From positions 6,295,641 through 6,359,640 of the forward strand of contig NZ_CP036264.1 of the NCBI RefSeq assembly GCF_008035925.1: a stretch of 64,000 nucleotides of DNA. Reading direction: 5' to 3'. Source of the DNA: Stieleria maiorica (GTDB taxonomy: Bacteria > Planctomycetota > Planctomycetia > Pirellulales > Pirellulaceae). This document shows, piece by piece, positions 1-8,860 of the stretch. The translations under genes were made by a program, and so were the position numbers. Position 1 is the first letter of the stretch. Every line of letters starts with the position of its first letter. The notes beneath the pieces were generated by a model. It was not told the origin of the DNA, did not search any database, and worked only from the letters and a program-made list of their open reading frames with translations.

Positions 1-1
1 C

Positions 2-775
2 AAAGCGGCCGGGATGAAGCAGCCGCTTTACACGCATACCGGTGGCGGCATCACCGGCAGCACCCGTTACAAGTGGGAACAAGAGAACGGGATCTTTGAT
101 TTCGACGGTCGTCCCCAACCGAAACTCCTTGCGTCGATCGCCAATGCGAAATGGGATGCGATGATGTGGGGGCCGTACTTCAACGACCGCCCCGTTTATT
201 ATTCCTGTTGGATCGACTTCTGTTTGAAATACAACCCGGAAATGAAATTCTATCTGTCCGACGCTTGGCCACAGTTGTATCAGCTCGGTACCAACCCGGA
301 ATCGGAATCCTTTTTCACCGCGGAGATCTTTGATCGGCTCGGAGCGGAACGACGAGCGGAATACGTTCAGCAAGTGGAGGTGCTGCGCAAGCAATACCCC
401 GACAAGGTCTTCATCCTGCCGACCTCCGATGCGATGGTGCTGGCGGCCAAGTCGTATCTGAAGGGCGAACTGCCGGGCGTCGAAGGGATTCACCGCGTGA
501 TCGGCGGTAAGGAGCGGTCGTTGTGGCGCGACCAGTTGGGGCACATCGGACCGGGCTTCGATCGATTAGAAGGTTACGTGTTCTACGCAACGCTGTATGG
601 AAGGTCTCCGGAATTGATCGAGGATCAGATCGCGTTCGGCGGGGACGATGCATTTCCCGGTCCAAAGCTGGACCGAAAGTTTCGCGAGATCGCATGGCAG
701 GCGGTCATCGGTCACCCGCTATCGGGAGTCGAGGACCGCGACGGCGACCGCGTCGACGATTCACGCGGCCGCTGA
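2..775 (+). CDS. Hypothetical protein, 3' part only
   Basis: The reading frame is open from the first bases of the window, so the true start lies upstream. The first ATG inside is at 14, but nothing marks it as the start. About 257 residues are visible. The sequence is rich in aromatic residues (Trp, Tyr, Phe) in its first half, and its C-terminus carries an acidic DxDGDxxDD-like run that resembles a calcium-binding loop. No signal peptide or membrane segment is visible in this part. I do not recognise the family. It converges with the next gene, ending 49 bp before that gene's stop. The coding call is supported by length and an even amino-acid composition; the function is unknown. Confidence 0.7.
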   Translation, partial: KAAGMKQPLYTHTGGGITGSTRYKWEQENGIFDFDGRPQPKLLASIANAKWDAMMWGPYFNDRPVYYSCWIDFCLKYNPEMKFYLSDAWPQLYQLGTNPESESFFTAEIFDRLGAERRAEYVQQVEVLRKQYPDKVFILPTSDAMVLAAKSYLKGELPGVEGIHRVIGGKERSLWRDQLGHIGPGFDRLEGYVFYATLYGRSPELIEDQIAFGGDDAFPGPKLDRKFREIAWQAVIGHPLSGVEDRDGDRVDDSRGR

Positions 776-824
776 TTTTGCCAGCAGATTCTGTGGTCGC
801 CTGAGGCCGGCGACACGACGGGCC

Positions 825-2081
825 TTACCGATCAACGACCGCTTCGAAAATGGCGATCTGCCCGTCGTTGCGTTTGCCTTTTTGGTTCTCGCCTCCATTG
901 GGCCAGGAAAGGGCGATGCCGAACAATTTTCCATCGCGTTCGACGGCGCAGAATCCGTGCATGTGATGCATGTATTGCAGCCCTTCGTATTCGGCAGGCA
1001 CCAACCGCCCGACCGGTTTTCCTTCGGACACGATCAAGACGGGAGCAACACCGTTGCTGTCGGCCAACGGATTCAGCAACGGCAAGTACATTTGGTCGCC
1101 GAGAAGCGAAAGGTTGCACGGATTCGAGCGAGGTGGCAGCTGGATGAAGTTTTCCTTCGATGCACCCGGCATCCGGATCATTTCGCCATAGGTGTTGAAT
1201 CCATAAACGCGACCGTGAGCGCGCGATGCGACTTCGACGACTTCGGCTCCATTAACCCGGCTGACTTCGACACCGTGGGCGGTGGCAAAGGGGCCGCCCT
1301 GGTTCGTCTTGCCACCCCAAGCGGCGCCGGTCCACTTCCATGTTCCGTCGACAGGTTTGGCGGTCAACGCGTAATCTCCGGGAGCGTATCCGGTCACGAC
1401 GATCAACGATTGAGCTTCGGGTGCGAAGACGACATCGCAGGGAGCGAATTTTCCGCCGTCGGCGTAATACTGGTTGATCCGTTCATCATCGAATTCACCG
1501 CCCTTGGGCGATGTCAGCACAGCAAGCACTTCGCCGCGTTTTGAGATGACGACTTCGCTGGTGTTGGTGGAAGAGAACGCCCACAACGATTCGTCATTGA
1601 ACAGGAAACAATCGGCGCCGTGGGCGTTCATGCCGGCGGCAAACTTGGGGTCTTGGTTTTCCACCCGTTTCCACGCCTTCAGTTCCGCATCGAGTGCGAC
1701 CAAGCCAAAACCGCTGACAACCGTGACAATTTCGTCCGACTTCAGGTCTTGATCGGCGTTGTTGTGCAACCCTCCCTTGGCTGCGGCGATCATCTCGTCA
1801 GATTGTTTGCCGAGATCGTCGCGATGTTCCCAGCGGTAAGTGATTTCACCGATTTGGAATTTGCTGGACATCGCGGCGTCGGCTGGGTCGACTTTCGCGG
1901 TCAGCTGCGATGCCGAGTGATCGTGACTTCCGTGATCATGTCCTTCGTGAGCATCAACCGCCCCAACAAAGCAAACCGCAAGCAGCCCGATGGAGGCCAC
2001 GCGTGTAATTCGAGTGCAGAAAACCGAGAATGACGTATTCACGCGCATGGAGAAACTCTTGAAGATCTTTGAAGGATGCAA
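825..2081 (-). CDS. Secreted His-rich protein with propeller-like repeats
   Basis: A 418-residue protein with an N-terminal hydrophobic stretch at about residues 27-43, consistent with a Sec signal peptide. An alternative start is Met12. Just after the predicted cleavage site is a short His/Asp/Gly cluster (HEGHDHGSHDH) that could bind a metal. The rest is a series of beta-rich repeats with short Gly/Asp turns, suggesting a periplasmic or extracellular beta-propeller of the NHL or six-bladed kind, but no family signature is clear. It stands alone: the fructan operon also runs leftward but lies 570 bp upstream. Function unknown. The His cluster makes a metal-related role possible, but that is inference. 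Confidence 0.75.
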   Translation of the reverse strand: MHPSKIFKSFSMRVNTSFSVFCTRITRVASIGLLAVCFVGAVDAHEGHDHGSHDHSASQLTAKVDPADAAMSSKFQIGEITYRWEHRDDLGKQSDEMIAAAKGGLHNNADQDLKSDEIVTVVSGFGLVALDAELKAWKRVENQDPKFAAGMNAHGADCFLFNDESLWAFSSTNTSEVVISKRGEVLAVLTSPKGGEFDDERINQYYADGGKFAPCDVVFAPEAQSLIVVTGYAPGDYALTAKPVDGTWKWTGAAWGGKTNQGGPFATAHGVEVSRVNGAEVVEVASRAHGRVYGFNTYGEMIRMPGASKENFIQLPPRSNPCNLSLLGDQMYLPLLNPLADSNGVAPVLIVSEGKPVGRLVPAEYEGLQYMHHMHGFCAVERDGKLFGIALSWPNGGENQKGKRNDGQIAIFEAVVDR

Positions 2082-2650
2082 AATGGGACTGTGGTGGGTT
2101 CAGCACGTGCGCAGAAAACCGAACCGACTTGAACAAAGCTCGCTTTGAGTCGAACTGTAGATGCGGAAGGCGGATGTTACAAAGGTGGTACAAAACACCG
2201 CGTGGCAAAGAAGGCTGATCCCAACACCAGGGCGCTCGACGGGGGCGTGAACCGACCTTGCCCCGTCGTCGGTCTGAGCACAAAGGTCACGCGTTGGAGG
2301 CATCGGCGTGATAACAGTCGCGTGCCGATGAACCTAGCTACCCACGACGTGTGGCTTGTGCCCCCTGCTGATTTGCACTCGTCACCGGAAGGACCGAATC
2401 CAAAGTCTGTCGCACCGGCAATCTGGCAAGTCCGCTGAAAAACGCCACGTTGACGTAGCTACGCTCGATGCGAGCGTGGAAAACCAGTGCGATTTCGCCC
2501 TCGTATTCCGTCTCGCCTTAAGATTCGGGTCAATGGTAGTGGACGACGCGAGGGGGCCTCGCCGTGCGCAATCCGAATGGACTCGTCGCCTCGTCCACAA
2601 CCCGAAAATCAAGCTGCGGCGGAATACTTTTGCCGCGTCAACTTTTCAAC
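2082..2650. other. Intergenic region without a convincing gene
   Basis: This 569-bp stretch holds only short open frames of implausible composition. It contains one copy of the covarying GTAGC hairpin repeat (2454-2479). A weaker inverted repeat is formed by GTGGACGACG at 2539-2548 and CCTCGTCCAC at 2591-2600. It would carry the promoter of the leftward His-rich protein gene near 2082-2150, but I could not pick out convincing -35/-10 boxes. Confidence 0.5.
2454..2479 (+). repeat. GTAGC hairpin repeat, copy 1
   Basis: CGTAGCTACGCTCG, ATG loop, then CGAGCGTGG: the ACGCTCG/CGAGCGT arms form a 7-bp hairpin. The same flanks (CGTAGC before, GTGG after) with a different but still complementary stem occur at 21498-21522, 43881-43905 and 43920-43944. 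Confidence 0.7.
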
Positions 2651-4720
2651 TTAGGGTCCCGCGGAAACGGGGGCCGCTGACGAACCCGCGTGCCAGATGC
2701 TTTTCAGAACGTGCAACGTTGTGCCGGTGACCTCGGCGGAGCGATCGCCCGCAAACACCTCAATCGTCGGACGTCGGCTGGTTGGAAAGATGCGATCACT
2801 GATCACCGCTTCGCCATCGTTGATGAAGACTTCGATCGCAGACCGATCGACCAAGACCTGAATCGTCACAGCGCCATCGACCACCCGCACCGGTGCTTCA
2901 TGACGTCCCGCGAATGCTTGGTGGAAGGCGACGTTGCCGGATTTTCGCCGGTCCACATAGACCACGCCCGGCTCGCGATCGTAGCCGACTTCGGTGAACT
3001 CGTCGCTGCCGGTGCGAATGCGGAAGCCGACCGAACGCGCGGTGCCGGGCTTCAATGTCGTCTCCAACTCGAACGCCATGTCCGTTAACTCTCCCGGCTC
3101 GGTGACCGCAGTCGGGGGCCAGGTCGCCGCGGTGGTATCGATCGGGCGTGACTGGACACGCAGCCGCTGCAATTCCTCGACCGGTCGCTGAACCATGACC
3201 AAGTCACCGTCTGGATCCGCCGGGTCGGTTGTCTTTCGCAGGCTCAACACCCGAGGAACCGACATGCAACTGCGCCACGGTGATGTCGGCAACAGGCAGG
3301 TTTCCCAATTATTGAACCAACCGATCCAGATGCGACGGCCGTCGGAATCCGGGATGTCCGACCAGCTGACCGGGGCGTAGAAGTCGCGGCCAAAATCGAC
3401 CCACTTGGCATCCTGAGTCGCCGTGAATCGGGTGCCGTCGAAATCGCCGACGAAGTACTCGCCGCCGCTGCCGCCGGCCACGCTGCCGCTGCCCATGTCG
3501 ACTTCCAACACCCAGCGTTTCTTTCCGCCATCACCCTCGATCGGTAACTCGAACAAATCGGGACATTCCCAGTTCGACTTTTGCGTCGCCCCGGCCGGGC
3601 CGAACCGACTCAGCTCGCTCCAATGTTTCAGGTCTTCGGACGCGTAAAACACCACGACCTTTTCCCTGGCGAGCGAAACCACCATCACCCAGCGATCGGT
3701 CGGCGTGTGCCAAAACACTTTGGGATCGCGAAAGTCGGGGTTGTTGATGTCCAACACCGGGTTGCCGGCATACTTGGTCCATGTCCTACCGTTGTCGTTG
3801 CTGTAGGCCAGGTTCTGGACTTGGCGACCGTGCCCGTGCCCGGTGTAAACCGCGACCATCGGGGGCGTTTCGCCCAGGCCGAATCCCGAGGTGTTGTTGT
3901 GGTCAACGACGCAACAACCGCTGAACGCCATCACGCCGTCTGCTTCGGCGATCGCCAGCGGCAGGTGTTCCCAGTGGGTCAGGTCCCGACTGACCGCGTG
4001 CCCCCAACTCATGTGCCCCCAAGTGTTGCCCGCGGGATTGTACTGGTAGAACAGGTGGTATTCGCCGTCATGAAACACCAGCCCGTTGGGGTCGTTCATC
4101 CAGTGGATTTCCGGGCTGAAATGGAATTGTGGCCGCCACGGCTCGCGCAGGTAGCCAGCGGTGTTGCGGTAGCGTTCAAGCTGGTGCTGCAGGTCGAATC
4201 GCTGCGGCGGATCGTTGGTCAGGATCAGGTGATCGACCAGCAGGTGCCCCCAACCGCCGGTCGCGTTGTCATAGATTCTCAGCCGAGCCCGTTGGTCACG
4301 AAACTGGCTTACGTCCCAGCAGCGCCATTCCAATTCCTCCGACTCGGCCCCGGTCGCGGTGAGGACGGATTTGCCGTCGACCAGTAATTCGATCCCGACG
4401 GTTGCCTGGTCGGATCCGCCGCCGATCAAGAACGCCAGATGGCTGCGTTCGATCGTGAATGGTGGACTGGTCGCCGTCCCGACCGTGGCATCCCCGCGGT
4501 GAAACGTGTTGACCAGGCGCTCGCCGCGGAATCCCGACACCGCCATTTGGTCCGCCAGCCCCCCTTGTGCCGGGTGCTGGCCAAAGGCTTCGCCGGTGAT
4601 CGACCATCCGTCATAGGTTCCGGATTCAAAATCGTCGATCAACACGTCATCGGCGTCAGCCGACTGCATCAAACAGACGGTCGTCCCGATCACCAAGCAA
4701 AGGTGGATCCAATACCGCAT
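2651..4720 (-). CDS. Secreted glycoside hydrolase family 32 (fructan/sucrose hydrolase)
   Basis: A 689-residue protein with a signal peptide (about residues 1-23). Residues 25-170 form a beta-sandwich-like N-terminal domain of carbohydrate-binding appearance. The catalytic five-bladed propeller starts near residue 195, and a C-terminal beta-sandwich follows from about 530. The GH32 motifs are present: WMNDPNG (nucleophile Asp210), RDP at 331-333, and ECPD at 385-388 (acid/base Glu385). It should hydrolyse beta-fructosidic bonds in levan, inulin or sucrose outside the cytoplasm. It lies 52 bp downstream of a fructokinase on the same strand, so the pair reads as a fructan-use operon. At 689 residues it is longer than a plain invertase (about 450-550) because of the N-terminal domain. 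Substrate cannot be told from sequence alone. Confidence 0.93.
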   Translation of the reverse strand: MRYWIHLCLVIGTTVCLMQSADADDVLIDDFESGTYDGWSITGEAFGQHPAQGGLADQMAVSGFRGERLVNTFHRGDATVGTATSPPFTIERSHLAFLIGGGSDQATVGIELLVDGKSVLTATGAESEELEWRCWDVSQFRDQRARLRIYDNATGGWGHLLVDHLILTNDPPQRFDLQHQLERYRNTAGYLREPWRPQFHFSPEIHWMNDPNGLVFHDGEYHLFYQYNPAGNTWGHMSWGHAVSRDLTHWEHLPLAIAEADGVMAFSGCCVVDHNNTSGFGLGETPPMVAVYTGHGHGRQVQNLAYSNDNGRTWTKYAGNPVLDINNPDFRDPKVFWHTPTDRWVMVVSLAREKVVVFYASEDLKHWSELSRFGPAGATQKSNWECPDLFELPIEGDGGKKRWVLEVDMGSGSVAGGSGGEYFVGDFDGTRFTATQDAKWVDFGRDFYAPVSWSDIPDSDGRRIWIGWFNNWETCLLPTSPWRSCMSVPRVLSLRKTTDPADPDGDLVMVQRPVEELQRLRVQSRPIDTTAATWPPTAVTEPGELTDMAFELETTLKPGTARSVGFRIRTGSDEFTEVGYDREPGVVYVDRRKSGNVAFHQAFAGRHEAPVRVVDGAVTIQVLVDRSAIEVFINDGEAVISDRIFPTSRRPTIEVFAGDRSAEVTGTTLHVLKSIWHAGSSAAPVSAGP

Positions 4721-4772
4721 CGTTCAAACTCTCACTTTGGCGGGGGCGTCGACAGACCTGGAGCGGACGGGC

Positions 4773-5669
4773 TCACGGCTTCATCAAATGATCCGGAAAG
4801 GTCATCGTCGCGCCGGGTTGGGAACAGACATAGGAAGCGACGGCGATCGCGTTGCGGTTGACGATGTCGATGCTTTGCCCGGCCAGCAAACCCAGCGTGA
4901 TCGCAGCGGTGAAGGCATCGCCCGCGCCGACGGTGTCGGCCACCTCGGTGGGAATCCCCGGGAGTTCGCTGACGGCATCGGCGGAAACGAGCACGGCGCC
5001 GCCGGCGCCACGCGTCAGCGCGACGTAACGAAGTTGATGTCGCTCGGCCAAACGCCGCATCACGTCCACGTCGCTGCCGGTCAAGCCGTCCAGGCGGGCC
5101 AGTCGTGGCAGTTCGTCGTCGTTAAGCTTGAGGACGTTGGCCAGGGCAAGCGACTGCCGGATGATCGAATCGTCATCATAGGGGGCACGCAAATTGACGT
5201 CCAATATCCGCAACGCCGATACGGGCGTCGATTCGACAAATCGTCGGATGGTTTGGCGCGCGACTTCACAGCGCTGGCCGAGCGTGCCGAAGCAGACCGC
5301 ATCGCATGCCGCCGCGACGCCGCTCAGTTCGTCGTTCCATTGGAGATGGTCCCATGCAGAGTCCTCGGCAAACTGATAACTCGCCACCCCGGCGTCATCC
5401 AATTGGACATCCACCTTACCCGTGCCGTGTTGATTGATTTGCAAGACCGACGTGTCGACGCCACGTTGTTTCAGTGATTCGATCGCCTTTCGTCCCAGTT
5501 CGTCGTCGCCGACCGCGCTGACCATCACCGCGCGGGCCCTCGGGGTGCGGTTCGCACCACGGGACAGCTCCGACGTGCTGCAGGAAAAATTGGCCGGGGC
5601 ACCCCCGAACCGGGGTCCGTCCGGAAAAACATCCCACAGAATCTCACCGATACCCACAACCTGATGCAC
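4773..5669 (-). CDS. PfkB-family fructokinase
   Basis: A 298-residue cytoplasmic sugar kinase of the ribokinase/PfkB fold. The N-terminal substrate-binding stretch with GEILWDVFPDG and the GG pair at 22-23 is typical of fructokinases. The C-terminal signature DTVGAGDAF holds the catalytic base Asp251 and the anion hole. The reaction is ATP-dependent phosphorylation of fructose. It is the first gene of a leftward operon with the secreted GH32 enzyme, which would supply fructose. Upstream, 185 bp away and divergent, is a small Fis-type DNA-binding protein that could act on the shared intergenic region. The start ATG at 5669 gives the normal family N-terminus. Fructose specificity comes mainly from motif and context. 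Confidence 0.9.
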   Translation of the reverse strand: MHQVVGIGEILWDVFPDGPRFGGAPANFSCSTSELSRGANRTPRARAVMVSAVGDDELGRKAIESLKQRGVDTSVLQINQHGTGKVDVQLDDAGVASYQFAEDSAWDHLQWNDELSGVAAACDAVCFGTLGQRCEVARQTIRRFVESTPVSALRILDVNLRAPYDDDSIIRQSLALANVLKLNDDELPRLARLDGLTGSDVDVMRRLAERHQLRYVALTRGAGGAVLVSADAVSELPGIPTEVADTVGAGDAFTAAITLGLLAGQSIDIVNRNAIAVASYVCSQPGATMTFPDHLMKP

Positions 5670-5854
5670 ACCAATCCTCCATTGCGATTCCGAATCGGGA
5701 CTTCACGTTCCGCGGAGAAACACTGCTCGCCTCCGCTACCAGGAACAACCCCAAGTCAACTGCCACACCATCATACCGCACAAGGAACCAGGAATCGCCG
5801 CCGCAGGAACATGGGACGCGAAAACGGCACAAGAGTTGATGAGGCGAACGTTTC

Positions 5855-6175
5855 ATGGACCACCGCGAACACACTCGATCGACAACCGTGCGTCACACGG
5901 TTGCCTTGCCACAGGAACCGACGCCCCTTGCGCCCCCCGGTTGGACGGATTGGCAGCTGGGGTTGCAACGGGAGATTCTGAGGTTGATCACTCAAAAAAA
6001 CTCGTCAATTCGTGAGGAAATCTCTGATCGAGTCGACGAGGTCTTGTTGCGAACGACGCTGGAGGCGACCGGCGGAAACATCAGCCAGGCCAGCCATCGG
6101 CTGGGCATCAGCCGACCGACGCTGCGAAGTCGTCTTCGCCAGCTGAAGATCGCAACGCCGAATTCGCCAACCTGA
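5855..6175 (+). CDS. Stand-alone Fis-type helix-turn-helix protein
   Basis: A 106-residue protein whose last ~55 residues are a Fis/NtrC-type DNA-binding domain ([20 protein letters not shown] and following). This closely matches the C-terminus of the sigma-54 response regulator at 10990-12471: both share the DEV..L...[24 protein letters not shown] pattern, written here with dots for variable positions. No receiver or AAA+ domain precedes it. The N-terminal 50 residues are Pro/Thr-rich and unfamiliar. It is either a genuine small Fis-like regulator or the remnant of a truncated NtrC-type activator; an intact ATG-initiated frame favours the first. It diverges from the fructokinase operon with 185 bp between starts. 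Confidence 0.75.
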   Translation: MDHREHTRSTTVRHTVALPQEPTPLAPPGWTDWQLGLQREILRLITQKNSSIREEISDRVDEVLLRTTLEATGGNISQASHRLGISRPTLRSRLRQLKIATPNSPT

Positions 6176-6408
6176 ATGGAAAACTTCTTTCCAAACTTTG
6201 CGAAAGACTTTGCCAACGATTTCGCCGGGCGCTTCAAATCGGCGTTCGGCATGTGGGGACGGACGGTTGCCGTTTCCTCGAGTTTGCGTGGTAAAATAAT
6301 TTCCAGATCGTACGGCTGTCAAAACGGCCCAAAGCGGCAAGACTGAACCGGTCGATCCGTCCGACGCTTTCCGCCGACGGTTCTCTTTATTTGTGCAATC
6401 GAGTTTTC

Positions 6409-8016
6409 ATGAATCAACCTACGACTCCCGCCAATCGCCATCCCGATCATGCCCTACTGAGCACGTCGCATGTCCGGTCCGAACCGGACTTTGATGTGTC
6501 CGAATTCGAACGCAAGCTGATCGTCCGCCCGTTGCGAATGGAGGACTACGACGCGCTGGTCGCGATGCAGTTGCGATGTTTTCCGGGCATGGAACCGTGG
6601 GGCCGCGACCAGATCCAAAGTCAACTGACACATTTTCCCGAAGGCCAGTTGGTCGTTGAATGCGATGGCCGCGTGGTCGCCAGCAGCAGCAGTTTGCTGC
6701 TGGACTATGACGACGACCTGGAATGGTGCGACTGGAAAAAGACGGCCGACGGGGGATACATTCGCAATCACCGCCCCGGTGGTGACACGTTGTACGGCAT
6801 CGAAATCATGGTCGACCCGGATTTCCGCGGCATGCGGCTATCGCGTCGGCTGTACGATGCCCGCAAAGAGCTTTGCCGCAGCCGAAACGTGGAGCAAATG
6901 ATCGTCGGCGGACGCATTCCCGGCTATCACAAGCATGCCGACCAATTGAAGGCGTCGGAGTACGTCGATCGCGTCATCAACAAGTCGATTTTCGATCCCG
7001 TCCTGTCGGCCCAGGTCGCCAACGGGTTTGCCCTGGAAGGCCTGTTGAAGGACTACCTGCCATCGGACACCGAAAGCTGCGGCTACGCGACGTTTTTGAT
7101 TTGGCGCAATCTGGAGTATTCGTCGGCCGGCAAGCGGCGGCATCGACGCACCGTTCGGCCGGTCCGCATCGGTGCGGTTCAATACCAGATGCGCGCGGTG
7201 GCGGATTTCGACGAATTCGCCCGCCAGATCACTTACTTTGTCGATGTCGCCGGTGACTATCGCTGTGATTTCCTGTTGTTCCCGGAACTGATCACCACCC
7301 AATTGCTTTCGATCATCCCGTCGCTGCGTCCGGGGCAGGCGGCGCGGAAGTTGGCCGAATTCACGCCGAGGTTGTTGGAGGTGTTTGCCGATTTGGCGAT
7401 GAAGTTCGACACCAACATCATCGCCGGTTCACACTTCATTGTCGAAGACGATCGACTGTACAACGTTGCGTTCTTGTTTCATCGTGACGGCCGCATCGAC
7501 AAGCAATACAAGTTGCACATCACGCCCAGCGAACGAAGCTGGTGGGGGGTCGAAGGGGGGCCGTCGCTGGAGGCGTTTGACACCGATTGCGGCAAGGTAT
7601 CGATCCAAGTCTGTTACGACTGTGAGTTCCCGGAACTCGGTCGCTTGGCGGCCGGCTTGGGGGCCGACATCATTTTTGTCCCCTACAATACCGAAAGCCG
7701 TCACGGCTATCTCCGCGTCCGCGCCTGTGCCCAAGCACGCTGCATCGAAAACGACGTTTATGTTGCGATCGCCGGTTGCACCGGGAATTTGCCCTTCGTC
7801 GAAAACGCCGACGTGCACTACGCGCAAACGGCGATCCTGACACCCTGTGATGTGACCTTTGCCCGCGACGGCATCGGCGCCGAAGCAAGTCCGAACATCG
7901 AAACCGTGATCATCCACGACGTCGACCTGGAACTGCTTCGTCGGCACCGCGAACGCGGCAGCGTGACCAATTGGAAAGATCGCCGCACGGATCTGTATGA
8001 GGTGATGCGGAAGTAG
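6409..8016 (+). CDS. GNAT acetyltransferase-nitrilase (carbon-nitrogen hydrolase) fusion
   Basis: A 535-residue two-domain protein. Residues about 30-200 form a GNAT N-acetyltransferase domain. Residues about 245-520 form a nitrilase-superfamily amidohydrolase with the expected catalytic triad: Glu293 in LLFPELIT, Lys368 in KQYKLHI, and Cys402 in VCYDCEFPE. This domain order is a recognised fused family in bacteria; its natural substrate is not generally settled. The frame stays open upstream to a TTG at 6391, but the ATG at 6409 is a better start and begins just before the variable leader. No signal peptide, so cytoplasmic. No operon partner: the next gene is on the other strand. Confidence 0.9.
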   Translation: MNQPTTPANRHPDHALLSTSHVRSEPDFDVSEFERKLIVRPLRMEDYDALVAMQLRCFPGMEPWGRDQIQSQLTHFPEGQLVVECDGRVVASSSSLLLDYDDDLEWCDWKKTADGGYIRNHRPGGDTLYGIEIMVDPDFRGMRLSRRLYDARKELCRSRNVEQMIVGGRIPGYHKHADQLKASEYVDRVINKSIFDPVLSAQVANGFALEGLLKDYLPSDTESCGYATFLIWRNLEYSSAGKRRHRRTVRPVRIGAVQYQMRAVADFDEFARQITYFVDVAGDYRCDFLLFPELITTQLLSIIPSLRPGQAARKLAEFTPRLLEVFADLAMKFDTNIIAGSHFIVEDDRLYNVAFLFHRDGRIDKQYKLHITPSERSWWGVEGGPSLEAFDTDCGKVSIQVCYDCEFPELGRLAAGLGADIIFVPYNTESRHGYLRVRACAQARCIENDVYVAIAGCTGNLPFVENADVHYAQTAILTPCDVTFARDGIGAEASPNIETVIIHDVDLELLRRHRERGSVTNWKDRRTDLYEVMRK

Positions 8017-8040
8017 TGCCCCCGCTCGATGTAGCCGATC

Positions 8041-8144
8041 TTTTTACCTCCAAAATCTTCCTACCTCTCTACCCGGCCAAGACGTCTTGTCGCGTCGGTT
8101 GGAATCGCGAGAGGGATGGCAGAATGATTCGGGGCAGAATGATG
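8041..8144. repeat. Composite interspersed repeat, copy 1
   Basis: Positions 8041-8074 are the reverse complement of a GGTAGGAAGAT/GGTAGGAAAAT-type purine element. About 40 bp further, 8118-8144 is a 27-bp element (two GGCAGAATGAT cores) that is identical to 36711-36737 and, inverted, to 49837-49863. The linker ends in GAGAGGGATGG, also shared with the 49.8-kb copy. It lies between convergent genes. Confidence 0.75.
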
Positions 8145-8195
8145 AAATGCTGGTAGGCTGGCGGCAAACACGGATCGTCACGCGTTTACCGGCCG

Positions 8196-8585
8196 TCACG
8201 CGGTCGCGGGGTCGCTGCAGGACAGGTCTTCGCAAAGGGAGCGACAGGCGACGTAGCCGACCGAGACGGGGTACTTGGCTGCCAGGACGCTGGCCTGGTC
8301 AAACAGTTTGATGGCGACGGCGAGGTCCCCCGAAGCAACAGCGTTCAAGGCTTGCTGTGCGTGCTCGGCCGCCGTCTTGGCGTCGTGTTCGACCCCCGCC
8401 AGCCACTGGGCCGCCTGATACCAGCACTGGGATTCGTCACCGCGGGTCGCCTTGGCCGCCACCACCGCCTGACGTGCCTGCAGCCCACGTAAGTTCAACC
8501 GCCGCGAACCGAATTCGGTTTCCCAGCAGCAACCCACCCAGGACTGCTGAGCAAGCCGTACCATTTCACTGAGTTGGTCAAACAT
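8196..8585 (-). CDS. Small hypothetical protein
   Basis: A 129-residue, probably cytoplasmic protein that is Ala/Gln-rich and mainly alpha-helical by appearance. It has a helical-hairpin repeat feel (residues ~45-120) that could be TPR-like, with six cysteines that do not form a known metal motif. No signal peptide or membrane segment. The frame is clean and ATG-initiated at 8585; no better frame overlaps it on either strand. It is monocistronic, convergent with the GNAT-nitrilase gene and divergent from the histidine kinase. I do not recognise the family. Confidence 0.6.
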   Translation of the reverse strand: MFDQLSEMVRLAQQSWVGCCWETEFGSRRLNLRGLQARQAVVAAKATRGDESQCWYQAAQWLAGVEHDAKTAAEHAQQALNAVASGDLAVAIKLFDQASVLAAKYPVSVGYVACRSLCEDLSCSDPATA

Positions 8586-8767
8586 GGAGGTGGTTCGCGA
8601 AAAAGGTAAGCAACGGATGATGGGAGTAGTCCTGTTCGGCTAAGTTAGACGATGACCCGCGTTGCCGTCGCGGGGCTGCGGTTTGCCCTTTGCATGAAGC
8701 AACCCGGTGACGCAAATGGTGTACCCGTCGGATGTCAAATTTTTTTCCAGAAGGGGCCGCCTCCGTT

Positions 8768-8811
8768 GGCCGGGCAGGCCACCTTAAATGGCCGAGCGGG
8801 CCACCTTAAAT
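8768..8811 (+). repeat. Tandem repeat, 2 x 22 bp
   Basis: Two adjacent 22-bp units (8768-8789 and 8790-8811) of the form GGCCgrGCrGGCCACCTTAAAT differ at two positions. They lie 50 bp upstream of the histidine kinase start, in the 275-bp gap between divergent genes, and so could contact the promoter or leader of either. Confidence 0.7.
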
Positions 8812-8860
8812 TTCCGGGCGGCGTCTGCCAACCGAATTCCTTTGTCCTGATTGCTGGTCC

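Noticed and set aside
648..1544. 298-codon open frame on the plus strand
   Set aside because: Overlaps the end of the first gene and lies antisense to the secreted His-rich protein; no motif.
2145..2438. 97-codon frame in the first intergenic gap
   Set aside because: No motif, unusual composition, and it runs across unassigned DNA next to a hairpin repeat.
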